NCBI GenBank assembly: GCA_008180335.1 | Contig: VTEF01000001.1 | Coordinates: forward strand, 746,636 to 810,635 | Length of the DNA: 64,000 bases | Origin: Priestia megaterium | GTDB lineage: Bacteria; Bacillota; Bacilli; Bacillales; Bacillaceae_H | Reading direction: 5' to 3' | Translations under genes and position numbers: made by a program | Shown here: positions 48,230-57,185 of the stretch, one piece after another | Numbering within the stretch: the stretch's first letter is position 1 | Layout: each line of letters begins with the position of its first letter | Notes under the pieces: model-generated | Database searches by the model: none | Seen by the model: the letters and a program-made list of their open reading frames with translations, nothing else | What the model was told of the DNA's origin: nothing

Positions 48230-49759
48230 GTGGAATATGTTATTGAAATGCTAGGTATTCGCAAAGAGTTTCCCGGTATTGTCGCCAACGACAATATTAC
48301 ACTCCAAGTGAAAAAGGGAGAGATTCACGCTTTATTAGGTGAAAACGGTGCAGGTAAGTCAACATTAATGAACGTGCTCTTCGGCCTTTATCAGCCAGAG
48401 AAAGGTCAAATAAAAGTGAATGGCAAAGAAGTGAAAATCACCAATCCAAATATTGCTAACGATTTGGGAATCGGGATGGTTCACCAACATTTTATGTTAG
48501 TCCAAAACTTTACTGTTACTGAGAATATCATTCTAGGAAATGAGCCGACAAAAGTTGGGAAAATCAATATAAAAGAGGCCGCTCAGGAGATTCAAAAGCT
48601 GTCAAATCAATATGGTTTATCAGTTGATCCTTATGCGAAGATTGAAGATATTTCTGTTGGCATGCAGCAGCGCGTAGAAATCTTAAAAACTTTATACAGA
48701 GGTGCAGAAATCTTAATCTTTGATGAACCGACGGCAGCTCTTACACCGCAAGAAATTACAGAATTGATTGAAATTATGAAGCGGTTAATTCAAGAAGGCA
48801 AGTCCATTATTTTAATTACTCATAAACTAAAAGAAATTATGGCTGTATGTGACCGCTGTACCATTATTCGTAAAGGAGTAGGAATTGGGACTGTTAACAT
48901 TTCTGAGACGAACCCAGACGAGTTAGCGTCATTAATGGTTGGACGAGAAGTCCATTTTAAAACTGAGAAGAAAACAGCAACCCCAAAAGAAGCTGTGTTA
49001 ACGATAGATCAATTAGTTGTAGAAGATGGACGAGGTGTCTCGGCGGTAAATAATTTAAATTTAAATGTGCGAGCAGGTGAGATCTTAGGAATTGCAGGGG
49101 TAGACGGGAACGGTCAAACAGAACTCATAGAAGCGATCACTGGATTACGTAAAATAAAATTAGGTTCTATTCATTTAAAAGGAAAAGATTTAACAGCGCT
49201 CTCAACGAGAAAAATTACAGAAGCTGGAGTGGGACATATTCCACAAGACCGCCATAAGCATGGATTAGTACTAGATTATACAATTGGCGAAAATATTGCT
49301 TTGCAAACCTATTATCAGCCACCTCTGTCCAAGTCTGGAATTTTAAACTATAAAGAAATTTATAAAAAGGCAAAAGCCTTAATTACAGAGTATGATGTCC
49401 GGACTCCAAACGAGTATACGCAAGCGCGTGCATTGTCTGGTGGTAATCAGCAAAAAGCCATTATTGCACGTGAAGTTGATCGCAGTCCAGAATTGTTAAT
49501 TGCAGCTCAGCCGACAAGAGGACTTGATGTAGGGGCAATTGAATTCATTCACCGAAAGTTAATCGAAGAGCGTGACAAAGGCAGGGCTGTGTTATTGGTT
49601 TCTTTAGAGTTAGATGAAGTTATGAATTTAAGCGACCGTATTGCGGTTATTTATGAAGGGCGAATTGTAGATGTTGTGGATCCTAAAGAAACGAATGAAC
49701 AAGAGCTAGGGCTATTGATGGCTGGCGGTAAGCGTGAGAAAGTAGGTGGGACATCATGA
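48230..49759 (+). CDS. nupO: Nucleoside ABC transporter ATP-binding protein
   Basis: Tandem ABC ATPase (two NBDs fused, as in sugar/nucleoside importers), 509 aa. NBD1 has Walker A GENGAGKST (about 38-46), signature SVGMQQR and Walker B EILIFDEPTAALTP. NBD2 has a degenerate Walker A (GVDGNGQTE) and signature SGGNQQK, and its Walker B region reads LLIAAQPTRGLD. GTG at 48230, 8 bp after GGGGAG; GTG at 48221 is too close to the SD. It overlaps nupP by 4 bp. Confidence 0.94.
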   Translation: MEYVIEMLGIRKEFPGIVANDNITLQVKKGEIHALLGENGAGKSTLMNVLFGLYQPEKGQIKVNGKEVKITNPNIANDLGIGMVHQHFMLVQNFTVTENIILGNEPTKVGKINIKEAAQEIQKLSNQYGLSVDPYAKIEDISVGMQQRVEILKTLYRGAEILIFDEPTAALTPQEITELIEIMKRLIQEGKSIILITHKLKEIMAVCDRCTIIRKGVGIGTVNISETNPDELASLMVGREVHFKTEKKTATPKEAVLTIDQLVVEDGRGVSAVNNLNLNVRAGEILGIAGVDGNGQTELIEAITGLRKIKLGSIHLKGKDLTALSTRKITEAGVGHIPQDRHKHGLVLDYTIGENIALQTYYQPPLSKSGILNYKEIYKKAKALITEYDVRTPNEYTQARALSGGNQQKAIIAREVDRSPELLIAAQPTRGLDVGAIEFIHRKLIEERDKGRAVLLVSLELDEVMNLSDRIAVIYEGRIVDVVDPKETNEQELGLLMAGGKREKVGGTS

Positions 49760-50814
49760 AGTGGTTAAGAAATGAGCGAATTATTAATATTATTATACCT
49801 GTCGTTTCAGCTGTTCTCGGATTGATTGCTGGAGCCATTATTATGGTGCTTGGCGGCTATGATGCAGCATACGGATATGAATCGTTATTTAATGGAATGT
49901 TTGGTAGCCCAAAAGCAGTCGGTGAAGCGATCCGGGCGATGACACCTTTAGCTTTAGCTGGTATTGCCGTTGCGTTTGCTTATAAAACAGGTTTGTTTAA
50001 TATCGGAGTAGAAGGACAGCTATTAGTGGGCTGGTTAGCTGCTGTATGGGTAGGATATGCGTTTGATTTGCCTTCTGTTATCCACATTCCATTATCGATT
50101 GGCGCAGCAGCGGTTGCTGGAGCAATCTGGGCATTTATTCCTGGGTTTTTAAAAGCTCGGTTTCACGTTCATGAAGTAATTGTATCGATTATGATGAACT
50201 ACATCGCTCTTTATACAACAAGCAGCATTATTCGAGAATTTTTATATGCAGGTAATGAAAAATCACACAACATAAAAGAGTCTGCTTCTTTAGCCTCTAG
50301 TTTTCTAGCAGAAGCAACGAATAACTCTCGTCTTCATTATGGAATCATTATTGTATTTATTGCTGCTTTTATTATGTGGTTTTTATTAAATAAAACGTCA
50401 AAAGGATTCGAACTCCGAGCGGTGGGTTTTAACCAACACGCGTCTCAATATGCAGGGATTAACGTCTCGCGTAATATTATTTTATCGATGTCTATTTCAG
50501 GTGCATTCGCGGGTTTAGCAGGTGCGATGGAGGGATTGGGCACATTCCAGTACATGAATACGTTCACTTCGTTTACAGGAACGGGGTTTGATGGAATCGC
50601 GGTTGCGTTATTAGGTGCAAACAGTGCAATTGGCATTTTACTTGCTTCTTTTTTATTTGGAGGTATGCAGACAGCTGCTCCGCAAATGAACTTTATGGCC
50701 GGTGTTCCTTCTGAATTAATTGAGATTGTCATCGCGCTCATTATTTTCTTTGTAGCATCAAGCTACCTCATTCGCTGGTTAATTGCTCGTTTGAGTAAGG
50801 AGGGAACGAAATGA
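49756..50814 (+). CDS. nupP: Nucleoside ABC transporter permease NupP
   Basis: BPD_transp_2-type permease, 352 aa, about eight to ten membrane segments. Conserved AFAYKTGLFNIGVEGQL near the N-terminus and the EAA-like region GFNQHASQYAGI. ATGA overlaps at both ends with nupO and nupQ show tight coupling. Confidence 0.93.
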   Translation: MKWLRNERIINIIIPVVSAVLGLIAGAIIMVLGGYDAAYGYESLFNGMFGSPKAVGEAIRAMTPLALAGIAVAFAYKTGLFNIGVEGQLLVGWLAAVWVGYAFDLPSVIHIPLSIGAAAVAGAIWAFIPGFLKARFHVHEVIVSIMMNYIALYTTSSIIREFLYAGNEKSHNIKESASLASSFLAEATNNSRLHYGIIIVFIAAFIMWFLLNKTSKGFELRAVGFNQHASQYAGINVSRNIILSMSISGAFAGLAGAMEGLGTFQYMNTFTSFTGTGFDGIAVALLGANSAIGILLASFLFGGMQTAAPQMNFMAGVPSELIEIVIALIIFFVASSYLIRWLIARLSKEGTK

Positions 50815-51770
50815 GTTTTTTAGACATCTTAGTAATTATTATTCCTGCTGCATTATATTCTGCTGCTCCACTTATTTTTACAGCATTAGGTGGTGTATTT
50901 AGTGAAAAATCTGGTGTTGTTAATATTGGATTAGAAGGGCTTATGATGTTTGGAGCCTTTACAGGAATCGTCTCTACATTATTGCTTCAAGATTCGCTTG
51001 GTGCTTGGGCTCCGTGGGTGTCGATTTTAATTGCTGCTGGTGTATGTGCTGTATTCTCTTTAATTCACGCTGTGGCAAGTATTACATTAAAAGCAGATCA
51101 AGTTGTTAGCGGAGTGGCACTCAACTTTTTAGCAGCAGGTTTATCAATTTTTCTAATTAAAAAGATTTTTGGAAAAGGACAAACTGATTTTATTCAAGTT
51201 CGTATTGATAAAATAAGCATTCCTGTATTATCGGATATTCCAGTGCTTGGAAAGCTGTTGTTCTCAAACGTTCCGTTAACGTCATATCTTGCTGTTGCTC
51301 TAGCGTTTCTTGTATGGTATATCATTTATAAAACACCGTTTGGCTTACGTTTGCGTTCAGTCGGTGAGCATCCAATGGCAGCTGATACAATGGGGATTAA
51401 AGTAGCAAGAATGCGTTATATTAGCGTGATGCTTTCAGGTGTATTAGCTGGGATTGGCGGAGCAGTTTATGCCACATCAATTGCAACAAACTTTTCAGCA
51501 GGGACCATTTCAGGGCAAGGATTTCTGGCGATTGCTGCCATGATTTTTGGAAAATGGCACCCAATTGGAGCGATGGGAGCTGCATTATTTTTTGGATTGG
51601 CACAATCATTAAGCATTACAGGAGCGCAAATACCTGTGATTCAAGATATTCCATCTGTTCTTTTGACGATTGCTCCGTATGTGTTAACAATTTTAGCTTT
51701 AGCTGGTTTTGTGGGTCGGGCGGAAGCACCTAAAGCATTAGGTGCACCTTATGAAAAAGGCAAGCGATAA
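50811..51770 (+). CDS. nupQ: Nucleoside ABC transporter permease NupQ
   Basis: Second permease of the pair, 319 aa, with the matching segment SEKSGVVNIGLEGLMM and GEHPMAADTMGI. Multiple membrane spans. Together NupN-O-P-Q make a complete importer. Confidence 0.93.
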   Translation: MSFLDILVIIIPAALYSAAPLIFTALGGVFSEKSGVVNIGLEGLMMFGAFTGIVSTLLLQDSLGAWAPWVSILIAAGVCAVFSLIHAVASITLKADQVVSGVALNFLAAGLSIFLIKKIFGKGQTDFIQVRIDKISIPVLSDIPVLGKLLFSNVPLTSYLAVALAFLVWYIIYKTPFGLRLRSVGEHPMAADTMGIKVARMRYISVMLSGVLAGIGGAVYATSIATNFSAGTISGQGFLAIAAMIFGKWHPIGAMGAALFFGLAQSLSITGAQIPVIQDIPSVLLTIAPYVLTILALAGFVGRAEAPKALGAPYEKGKR

Positions 51771-51858
51771 ACGAGCTTGGCAACTACGTTAGCATTGTAA
51801 GATATATGAATGAGTCGAGTTGTCAATAGGTCTATATGTACAAAAAATGGATAAATAT

Positions 51859-51893
51859 AAAAGGCAGGGAAAAATTTTTCCCTGCCTTTTTTT
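51859..51893 (+). terminator. Terminator after nupQ
   Basis: The 32-bp segment 51859-51890 is a perfect palindrome (AAAAGGCAGGG at one end, CCCTGCCTTTT at the other), followed by TTT. Confidence 0.92.
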
Positions 51894-52120
51894 AACCTTT
51901 TCCCTATTAGTGGAGATGGATGATTAAGCAGAAGTGGAATAGAGGAAGAGAAGGAACGACAAAGTGAAGATCGTAGTGATGAATAAGTCTTTGGCAAGTT
52001 GCTTGAAAAAGTTTCCGTATATTCGATATAGTGATGATAAGACTAAAAATAGCGTTAACGACTAAAAATAAAGGTATTGTGTTATTTTTAGCAAACTTAC
52101 TATTAAAAGGAGGGTTAAAT

Positions 52121-53401
52121 ATGAAATTATTAACTGAACAAAAACATGAGTTAGAAGGTTTGACGCTTCATACGATACCAACGACAAAGTATAAAACAAA
52201 TACATTTATTTTGAAACTAAGCGCTCCGCTAGAGGAAAAAACGGTGACGATGCGTGCATTATTGCCTTATGTGCTCCAAAGTGCAACCCAGTCCTTCCCG
52301 ACTACTACGAAGCTTCGTACATACTTAGATGAATTATACGGTGCAACCTTGCAAGTTGACTTAACGAAAAAAGGTGACCATCATGACGTAACGATTCGGA
52401 TTGACGTAGCTAATGAGAAGTATTTGAAAGATTCGACGCCATTGCTGCAAAAAGCGCTCACCTTGCTCGGTGAAATTTTATTGAAGCCGGCCACAGAAGG
52501 CGGAGTGTTTTTAGCTGATATTGTAACAAAAGAGAAGCGCTCACTTCGCCAACGGATTCAAGCGGTATTTGATGATAAAATGCGCTATGCTAACTTACGT
52601 TTAGTCGAGGAAATGTGCAAGGGTGAACCTTATTCCCTTCATGTAAATGGACGGATTGATGATATTGAGGCGATTACTAGTGAAAGTTTGTATGCGTACT
52701 ATGAGCGCGTGCTAAAAGAAAATGCGATTCATTTATATGCAATAGGTGATATACAGGTAGAAGAAGTGATGCAAACGGTAAAAGATACATTTTTATTACC
52801 GAAACGAGAAACAAAAGAAATCGAGCGTTCTATTACAAAAAAAGAAATTCCAAAAGTAAATGAAGTAATCGAAAAGCAGGAAGTGAAACAAGGGAAGTTA
52901 AATATTGGCTACCGGACAAATATTGTTTATGGCGATCGCCAATATTTTTCTTTGCAAGTCTTTAATGGGATTTTTGGAGGTTTTTCTCATTCGAAGCTTT
53001 TTATTAACGTTCGTGAAAAAGCAAGCTTAGCTTATTATGCGGCGTCTCGCGTGGAAAGCCATAAAGGGTTATTAATGGTCATGTCAGGTATTGATGCAAA
53101 GAATTATGATCAAGCTGTGAAGATTATTAAAGAACAAATGGAAGAAATGAGAAAAGGTTCATTTACAGACAGTGAAATTGCTCAAACAAAAGCTGTCATT
53201 CATAATCAATTACTTGAAACTGTTGACACACCTCGAGGATTAGTAGAAGTGATGTATCATAATGAATTAACAGGAAAGCAAATTACGGTAGATGAGTATT
53301 TAAAGAAAATTGATGCAGTATCTAAGCAAGATATTATCAAGGTCGCTGAAACTATTGAAATGGATACCATTTATTTTTTAACAGGAACGGGTGGTGAATA
53401 A
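52121..53401 (+). CDS. ymfF: YmfF, M16-like protein linked to EF-P modification
   Basis: M16 peptidase-fold protein, 426 aa, without the zinc motif HxxEH, so probably a non-catalytic partner of YmfH. Visible are LRTYLDELYGATL near the N-terminus and the C-terminal substrate-binding repeat FNGIFGGFSHSKLFINVREK. Homologues are annotated as EF-P 5-aminopentanol modification-associated. ATG at 52121 after AAAAGGAGGG; a longer upstream frame from 52031 lacks an SD. One base separates it from ymfH. Confidence 0.88.
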   Translation: MKLLTEQKHELEGLTLHTIPTTKYKTNTFILKLSAPLEEKTVTMRALLPYVLQSATQSFPTTTKLRTYLDELYGATLQVDLTKKGDHHDVTIRIDVANEKYLKDSTPLLQKALTLLGEILLKPATEGGVFLADIVTKEKRSLRQRIQAVFDDKMRYANLRLVEEMCKGEPYSLHVNGRIDDIEAITSESLYAYYERVLKENAIHLYAIGDIQVEEVMQTVKDTFLLPKRETKEIERSITKKEIPKVNEVIEKQEVKQGKLNIGYRTNIVYGDRQYFSLQVFNGIFGGFSHSKLFINVREKASLAYYAASRVESHKGLLMVMSGIDAKNYDQAVKIIKEQMEEMRKGSFTDSEIAQTKAVIHNQLLETVDTPRGLVEVMYHNELTGKQITVDEYLKKIDAVSKQDIIKVAETIEMDTIYFLTGTGGE

Positions 53402-53402
53402 G

Positions 53403-54686
53403 ATGGGAAAAATCGAGTTTTCACAACTGCAAGAACAGCTGTATCATGAAAAAATGGACAATGGATTAGAAGTTTACATTTTGCCGAAACCAGAATTTAA
53501 TAAAACATTTGCGACGTTTACAACAAAGTATGGTTCGATTGATAATCAATTTATTCCATTAGCTCAGCAGGAAATGGCAAAGGTTCCAGACGGCATTGCG
53601 CATTTTTTAGAGCATAAATTATTTGAAAAAGAAGACGGTGATGTATTTCAGCAGTTTAGTAAGCAAGGAGCATCAGCTAATGCGTTCACATCATTTACAC
53701 GCACTGCTTATTTATTTAGTTGCACGTCTAACTTTCAAGAAAATTTAGAAACACTAATTGATTTTGTCCAAGATCCGTATTTCTCAGAGAAAACAGTAGA
53801 AAAAGAAAAAGGGATTATTGGCCAGGAAATTACGATGTATGATGATAATCCAGATTGGCGTTTATACTTTGGTACTATTCAAAATATGTATAAAAACCAT
53901 CCAGTAAAAATCGATATTGCCGGTACCATTGAATCAATCTCCCATATTACAAAAGATTTGCTTTATACGTGTTACGAAACGTTTTATCATCCAAGTAATA
54001 TGCTTTTATTTGTTGTCGGTCCAGTAGATGCTGAACAAGTCATGACGCAAATCCGTGATAATCAAGCTCAAAAAGATTATCAAGAAATGCCTGAAATTAC
54101 TCGCCATTTTGATCAAGAGCCTGACACAGTTGCGGAGAAAAAGCAAGTATTGAAGATGCCTGTTCAATCTTCTAAGTGTATGATTGGTTTAAAAGCAAAA
54201 AATCCGCAGCGTTCAGGAAATGAAATGTTGCGCCATGAGCTAGCGATGAATGTCATTTTAGACCATGCCTTCGGGAAAAGTTCCTCCTATTACGAAGAAT
54301 TGTATACCGATGAACTGATTGATGAGACATTTTCATATGACTATACAGAAGAACAGGGCTTTGGTTTTGCGCTAATTGGCGGCGACACGGAGCAGCCAGA
54401 AAAGTTATATGAGCGGGTCAAACAAATTTTATTAGAGCTAAAAACAAAACCGCTGTCTGAAGAAGAGCTTGAGCGAGTTCGCAAAAAGAAAATCGGTGCA
54501 TTTTTACGCTCATTAAACTCTCCTGAATTTATTGCCAATCAGTTTACAAGATATGCGTTTAATGATATGAATTTATTTGATGTTGTAGAAACGCTAGAAA
54601 AACTAACAGTAGCTGATATTCAACAAGTGATGGATGATACGATTAATGAAGAAAGCTTTACTGTTTGCGAAGTCGTTCCGAAATAA
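53403..54686 (+). CDS. ymfH: YmfH, M16 zinc peptidase linked to EF-P modification
   Basis: M16 peptidase, 427 aa, with the inverted zinc motif intact in GIAHFLEHKLFEK (about 69-73), distal Glu in IGQEITMYDDNPDW, and the RY-type C-terminal pair region. It probably forms a heterodimer with YmfF, as other M16B alpha/beta pairs do (inference). Start: ATG 53403, preferred to GTG 53391/53394 inside the ymfF end. Confidence 0.9.
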   Translation: MGKIEFSQLQEQLYHEKMDNGLEVYILPKPEFNKTFATFTTKYGSIDNQFIPLAQQEMAKVPDGIAHFLEHKLFEKEDGDVFQQFSKQGASANAFTSFTRTAYLFSCTSNFQENLETLIDFVQDPYFSEKTVEKEKGIIGQEITMYDDNPDWRLYFGTIQNMYKNHPVKIDIAGTIESISHITKDLLYTCYETFYHPSNMLLFVVGPVDAEQVMTQIRDNQAQKDYQEMPEITRHFDQEPDTVAEKKQVLKMPVQSSKCMIGLKAKNPQRSGNEMLRHELAMNVILDHAFGKSSSYYEELYTDELIDETFSYDYTEEQGFGFALIGGDTEQPEKLYERVKQILLELKTKPLSEEELERVRKKKIGAFLRSLNSPEFIANQFTRYAFNDMNLFDVVETLEKLTVADIQQVMDDTINEESFTVCEVVPK

Positions 54687-54786
54687 AGGGAAGCTTCAAA
54701 TTACAGAACATAGAGGGATCTGTGTTTTGAGGTCCGTACCTTTACGAGATAAATAAGATGGTTTTCTTGTAAATGAATGTAAGAAG

Positions 54787-54813
54787 AAAGCTGGCTTTAT
54801 GTCAGCTTTTTTT
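54787..54813 (+). terminator. Terminator immediately before efpI
   Basis: AAAGCTG (54787-54793) pairs with CAGCTTT (54803-54809) and runs into a seven-T tract ending 21 bp before the efpI start. Confidence 0.75.
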
Positions 54814-54834
54814 GTGCTAAAGGGAGAGATAAAC

Positions 54835-55560
54835 ATGGAAAGATTTGCATTAGTTACGGGAGCAAGCGGAGGGATTGGAAGTGCGATAGCAAAGCAGCTA
54901 GGAGAAGAGGGATACTCGCTTATCCTCCACTATTATCAAAATAAAGAAAGCGTAACGAAACTAGCACGAGAGTTAGAAGGACATGTTCAAACTGTGCTGC
55001 TTTTACAAGGAGACTTGTCTTGTAAAAGTGGAGTTGCTGCTTTTTTAACAAAAATAGCTGTTTCAGTAGATGTCATTGTTCATAATAGCGGACAAAGTGT
55101 AACCGGATTGATGACCGATATTAGTGACGATGAACTTGAAAGGATGATTTATTTACATATTACGGCTCCTTACCGCATTACAAAAGCACTTCTTCCTAAA
55201 ATGATTCAACGTAAAAGCGGACAAATTATTTTAATTTCTTCGATATGGGGAATTACAGGCGCTTCATATGAAGTGTTATATTCTACTGTAAAAGGTGCGC
55301 AAAATACTTTTGTAAAAGCTTTAGCTAAAGAAGTAGCACGAAGTGGCATTCGAGTAAATGGAGTGGCTCCAGGAGCGATTCAGACAAATATGTTAACGGA
55401 TTATTCGGAAGAAGATTTAATGATCATAAAAGACGAAATTCCTCTAGGAAGAATTGGTGTTCCAGAAGAAGTAGCACATGCCGTGTCATATTTAATATCA
55501 GAAAAATCTTCTTATATAACAGGACAAATTTTATCGGTCAATGGCGGGTGGTATACGTAA
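54835..55560 (+). CDS. efpI: EF-P (Lys) 5-aminopentanone reductase (YmfI)
   Basis: SDR-fold oxidoreductase, 241 aa. NAD(P) motif TGASGGIG (about 9-16), HNSG in place of NNAG, catalytic Ser in ISSIWG and YxxxK in YSTVK, then NGVAPGAIQT. FabG-like in sequence, but its place after ymfF-ymfH matches B. subtilis ymfI, which reduces 5-aminopentanone on EF-P to 5-aminopentanol. ATG at 54835 after AGGGAGAG; a frame from 54799 crosses the terminator and is rejected. Confidence 0.88.
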   Translation: MERFALVTGASGGIGSAIAKQLGEEGYSLILHYYQNKESVTKLARELEGHVQTVLLLQGDLSCKSGVAAFLTKIAVSVDVIVHNSGQSVTGLMTDISDDELERMIYLHITAPYRITKALLPKMIQRKSGQIILISSIWGITGASYEVLYSTVKGAQNTFVKALAKEVARSGIRVNGVAPGAIQTNMLTDYSEEDLMIIKDEIPLGRIGVPEEVAHAVSYLISEKSSYITGQILSVNGGWYT

Positions 55561-55628
55561 TTAATTGCGCATAAAAAAAATAACAGTGTACAGACTATGA
55601 TATGAATAAACCTTAAGGAGGGCTACTC

Positions 55629-55889
55629 ATGTCAGTTTTAGACAATTGGGGTAACTGGAAAGATTTTTTAGGCGATCGTTTACATCATGCACAAAATGAA
55701 GGAATGAACAACGAAGTCATTAATGATCTTGCTTATCAAATTGGTGGATACTTAGCAAACCAAGTTGAAGCGAAAAATGATCAAGAAAAAGTGTTAGCAG
55801 ATCTATGGAGTGTTGCATCTAAAGAAGAGCAACATGCTATTGCTAATATGATGATTAAGCTTGTCCAAAACAACGGAAGTGCGCAATAA
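55629..55889 (+). CDS. ymfJ: YmfJ-like DUF3243 protein
   Basis: An 86-aa soluble helical protein of the DUF3243 family (LDNWGNWKDFLGDRLHHAQNEGM at the N-terminus). Synteny efpI-ymfJ-ymfK matches B. subtilis. Function unknown. Strong SD AAGGAGGG. Its stop codon lies inside the first copy of the 49-bp repeat. Confidence 0.9.
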   Translation: MSVLDNWGNWKDFLGDRLHHAQNEGMNNEVINDLAYQIGGYLANQVEAKNDQEKVLADLWSVASKEEQHAIANMMIKLVQNNGSAQ

Positions 55890-55934
55890 GGCGATCCTTC
55901 AATCAGGGAACTTCTGATTGTTAGTAGAGCCAAT
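55886..55934 (+). repeat. 49-bp structured repeat, copy A
   Basis: Identical over 49 bp to 55983-56031. It contains CAATCAG (55900-55906) and CTGATTG (55914-55920), a 7-bp stem with a 7-nt loop, then the conserved TTAGTAGAGCCAAT. It begins inside the ymfJ stop codon. Confidence 0.9.
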
Positions 55935-55982
55935 CGGGCTTATACGGACAGTGCAGTAGAATTTACTGTGCGTTAAAGCGGG

Positions 55983-56031
55983 ATAAGGCGATCCTTCAAT
56001 CAGGGAACTTCTGATTGTTAGTAGAGCCAAT
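55983..56031 (+). repeat. 49-bp structured repeat, copy B
   Basis: Perfect copy of 55886-55934, 97 bp downstream in the same direction. Unlike copies A and C it lacks the CGGGCTT extension and instead runs into the ymfJ terminator. Confidence 0.9.
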
Positions 56032-56038
56032 TGGAAAA

Positions 56039-56074
56039 AGAGTCGACTCAGTTATTGAGCAGCGGCTCTTTTTT
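56039..56074 (+). terminator. Terminator after ymfJ and the repeat pair
   Basis: AGAGTCG (56039-56045) pairs with CGGCTCT (56063-56069), with inner CTCA/TGAG, followed by a six-T run. Confidence 0.85.
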
Positions 56075-56372
56075 ATCTAATTCTCATGGATGTGGCAACA
56101 TATTTCTATAAGGAACAGTTCTAAAAATTACATGCAAACAGACTTGGATTTTTGTACATAAGACAGCTTAAATATTGAATGACATAAATTTATAAAAATA
56201 CGTATTAGCTCATTCTTTAAATTAATTTTCAGAAATAAACGCTTACATACATAACATTTACATAACAAATCAGTTTTAGGGTTTATAATTTAAATAAAAT
56301 CATTTATATTTAAATTATGTGAAAAAAAGGGGATACCTCTCAAAGAAACGAATGAGATGGGGAGGGGTTTTT
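56075..56372 (+). other. Gap between ymfJ terminator and ymfK
   Basis: About 300 bp, AT-rich, no credible gene. It contains an 11-bp inverted repeat, ATAATTTAAAT (56285-56295) and ATTTAAATTAT (56308-56318). A possible hairpin, ACCTCTC (56335-56341) with GAGGGGT (56362-56368), would cover the ymfK SD. Confidence 0.6.
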
Positions 56373-57164
56373 ATGAGTAAAATTGAGTGGTACTTAGAAT
56401 ATCAAATACAAAAGAACCGTCCTGGACTTTTAGGTGACATTTCGTCTCTTTTAGGGATGCTTGCTATTAACATTGTAACGATTAATGGGGTCGATGATAA
56501 ACGTCGCGGGCTATTATTGCGATGTGATTCAAATGAGCAGATTGACAGGCTTGAATCTATTTTAAAGACAATGGATAATATAGTCGTGACAAAGATGCGG
56601 CCTCCGAAACTAAGAGATCGTTTGGCAGTGCGTCACGGCCGTTACATTCAAAGAGATGCAGATGATAAAAAGACATTTCGTTTTGTCAGGGATGAGCTTG
56701 GGTTATTAGTTGATTTTATGGCGGAATTGTTTAAACAAGATGGTCACAAATTAATCGGAATAAGAGGGATGCCTAGAGTAGGTAAAACAGAGTCAATTGT
56801 TGCAGCAAGTGTTTGTGCAAATAAGAGATGGTTGTTTGTTTCATCCACATTATTAAAACAAACAATACGCAGTCAGCTCATTGAAGATGAATACAATTCT
56901 AATAATATTTTTATTATTGATGGCATTGTTTCAACAAGGCGAGCAAACGAAAAGCATTGGCAATTAGTACGTGAAATTATGAGTGTACCTGCAACAAAGA
57001 TTATTGAGCATCCAGATGTTTTTGTGCAAAATACAGAGTACTCGTTAGATGATTTTGCATACATTATTGAATTGCGAAATGACCCCAATGAGGAAATTAC
57101 ATACGAGGTTATTGAAGGCGCTCAAATGTTCCCAGACGGTGGATTATCTATGTTTGATTTTTAG
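56373..57164 (+). CDS. ymfK: YmfK-like DUF3388 protein (ACT-like domain plus P-loop)
   Basis: A 263-aa DUF3388 family protein. The N-terminal 75 residues resemble an ACT fold (WYLEYQIQKNRPGLLGDISSLLGM). The C-terminal part has a P-loop-like GMPRVGKTES (about 133-142), with FIIDGIVSTRR as a possible Walker B strand. Function unknown. ATG at 56373 after GGGGAGGGG; a longer frame from 56319 starts upstream of this SD. Confidence 0.88.
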   Translation: MSKIEWYLEYQIQKNRPGLLGDISSLLGMLAINIVTINGVDDKRRGLLLRCDSNEQIDRLESILKTMDNIVVTKMRPPKLRDRLAVRHGRYIQRDADDKKTFRFVRDELGLLVDFMAELFKQDGHKLIGIRGMPRVGKTESIVAASVCANKRWLFVSSTLLKQTIRSQLIEDEYNSNNIFIIDGIVSTRRANEKHWQLVREIMSVPATKIIEHPDVFVQNTEYSLDDFAYIIELRNDPNEEITYEVIEGAQMFPDGGLSMFDF

Positions 57165-57185
57165 CATAATTGGTAGGTGTTAGTA

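Noticed and set aside
54690-54760. Possible fifth copy of the 49-bp repeat (CTTCAAA..., ...TTTACGAG) between ymfH and efpI
   Set aside because: Only the ends resemble the family. A gap is needed for alignment and the conserved stem is absent.
56093-56164. 23-codon frame starting ATGTGGCAA in the ymfJ-ymfK gap
   Set aside because: No SD and no recognisable feature; expected by chance in AT-rich DNA.
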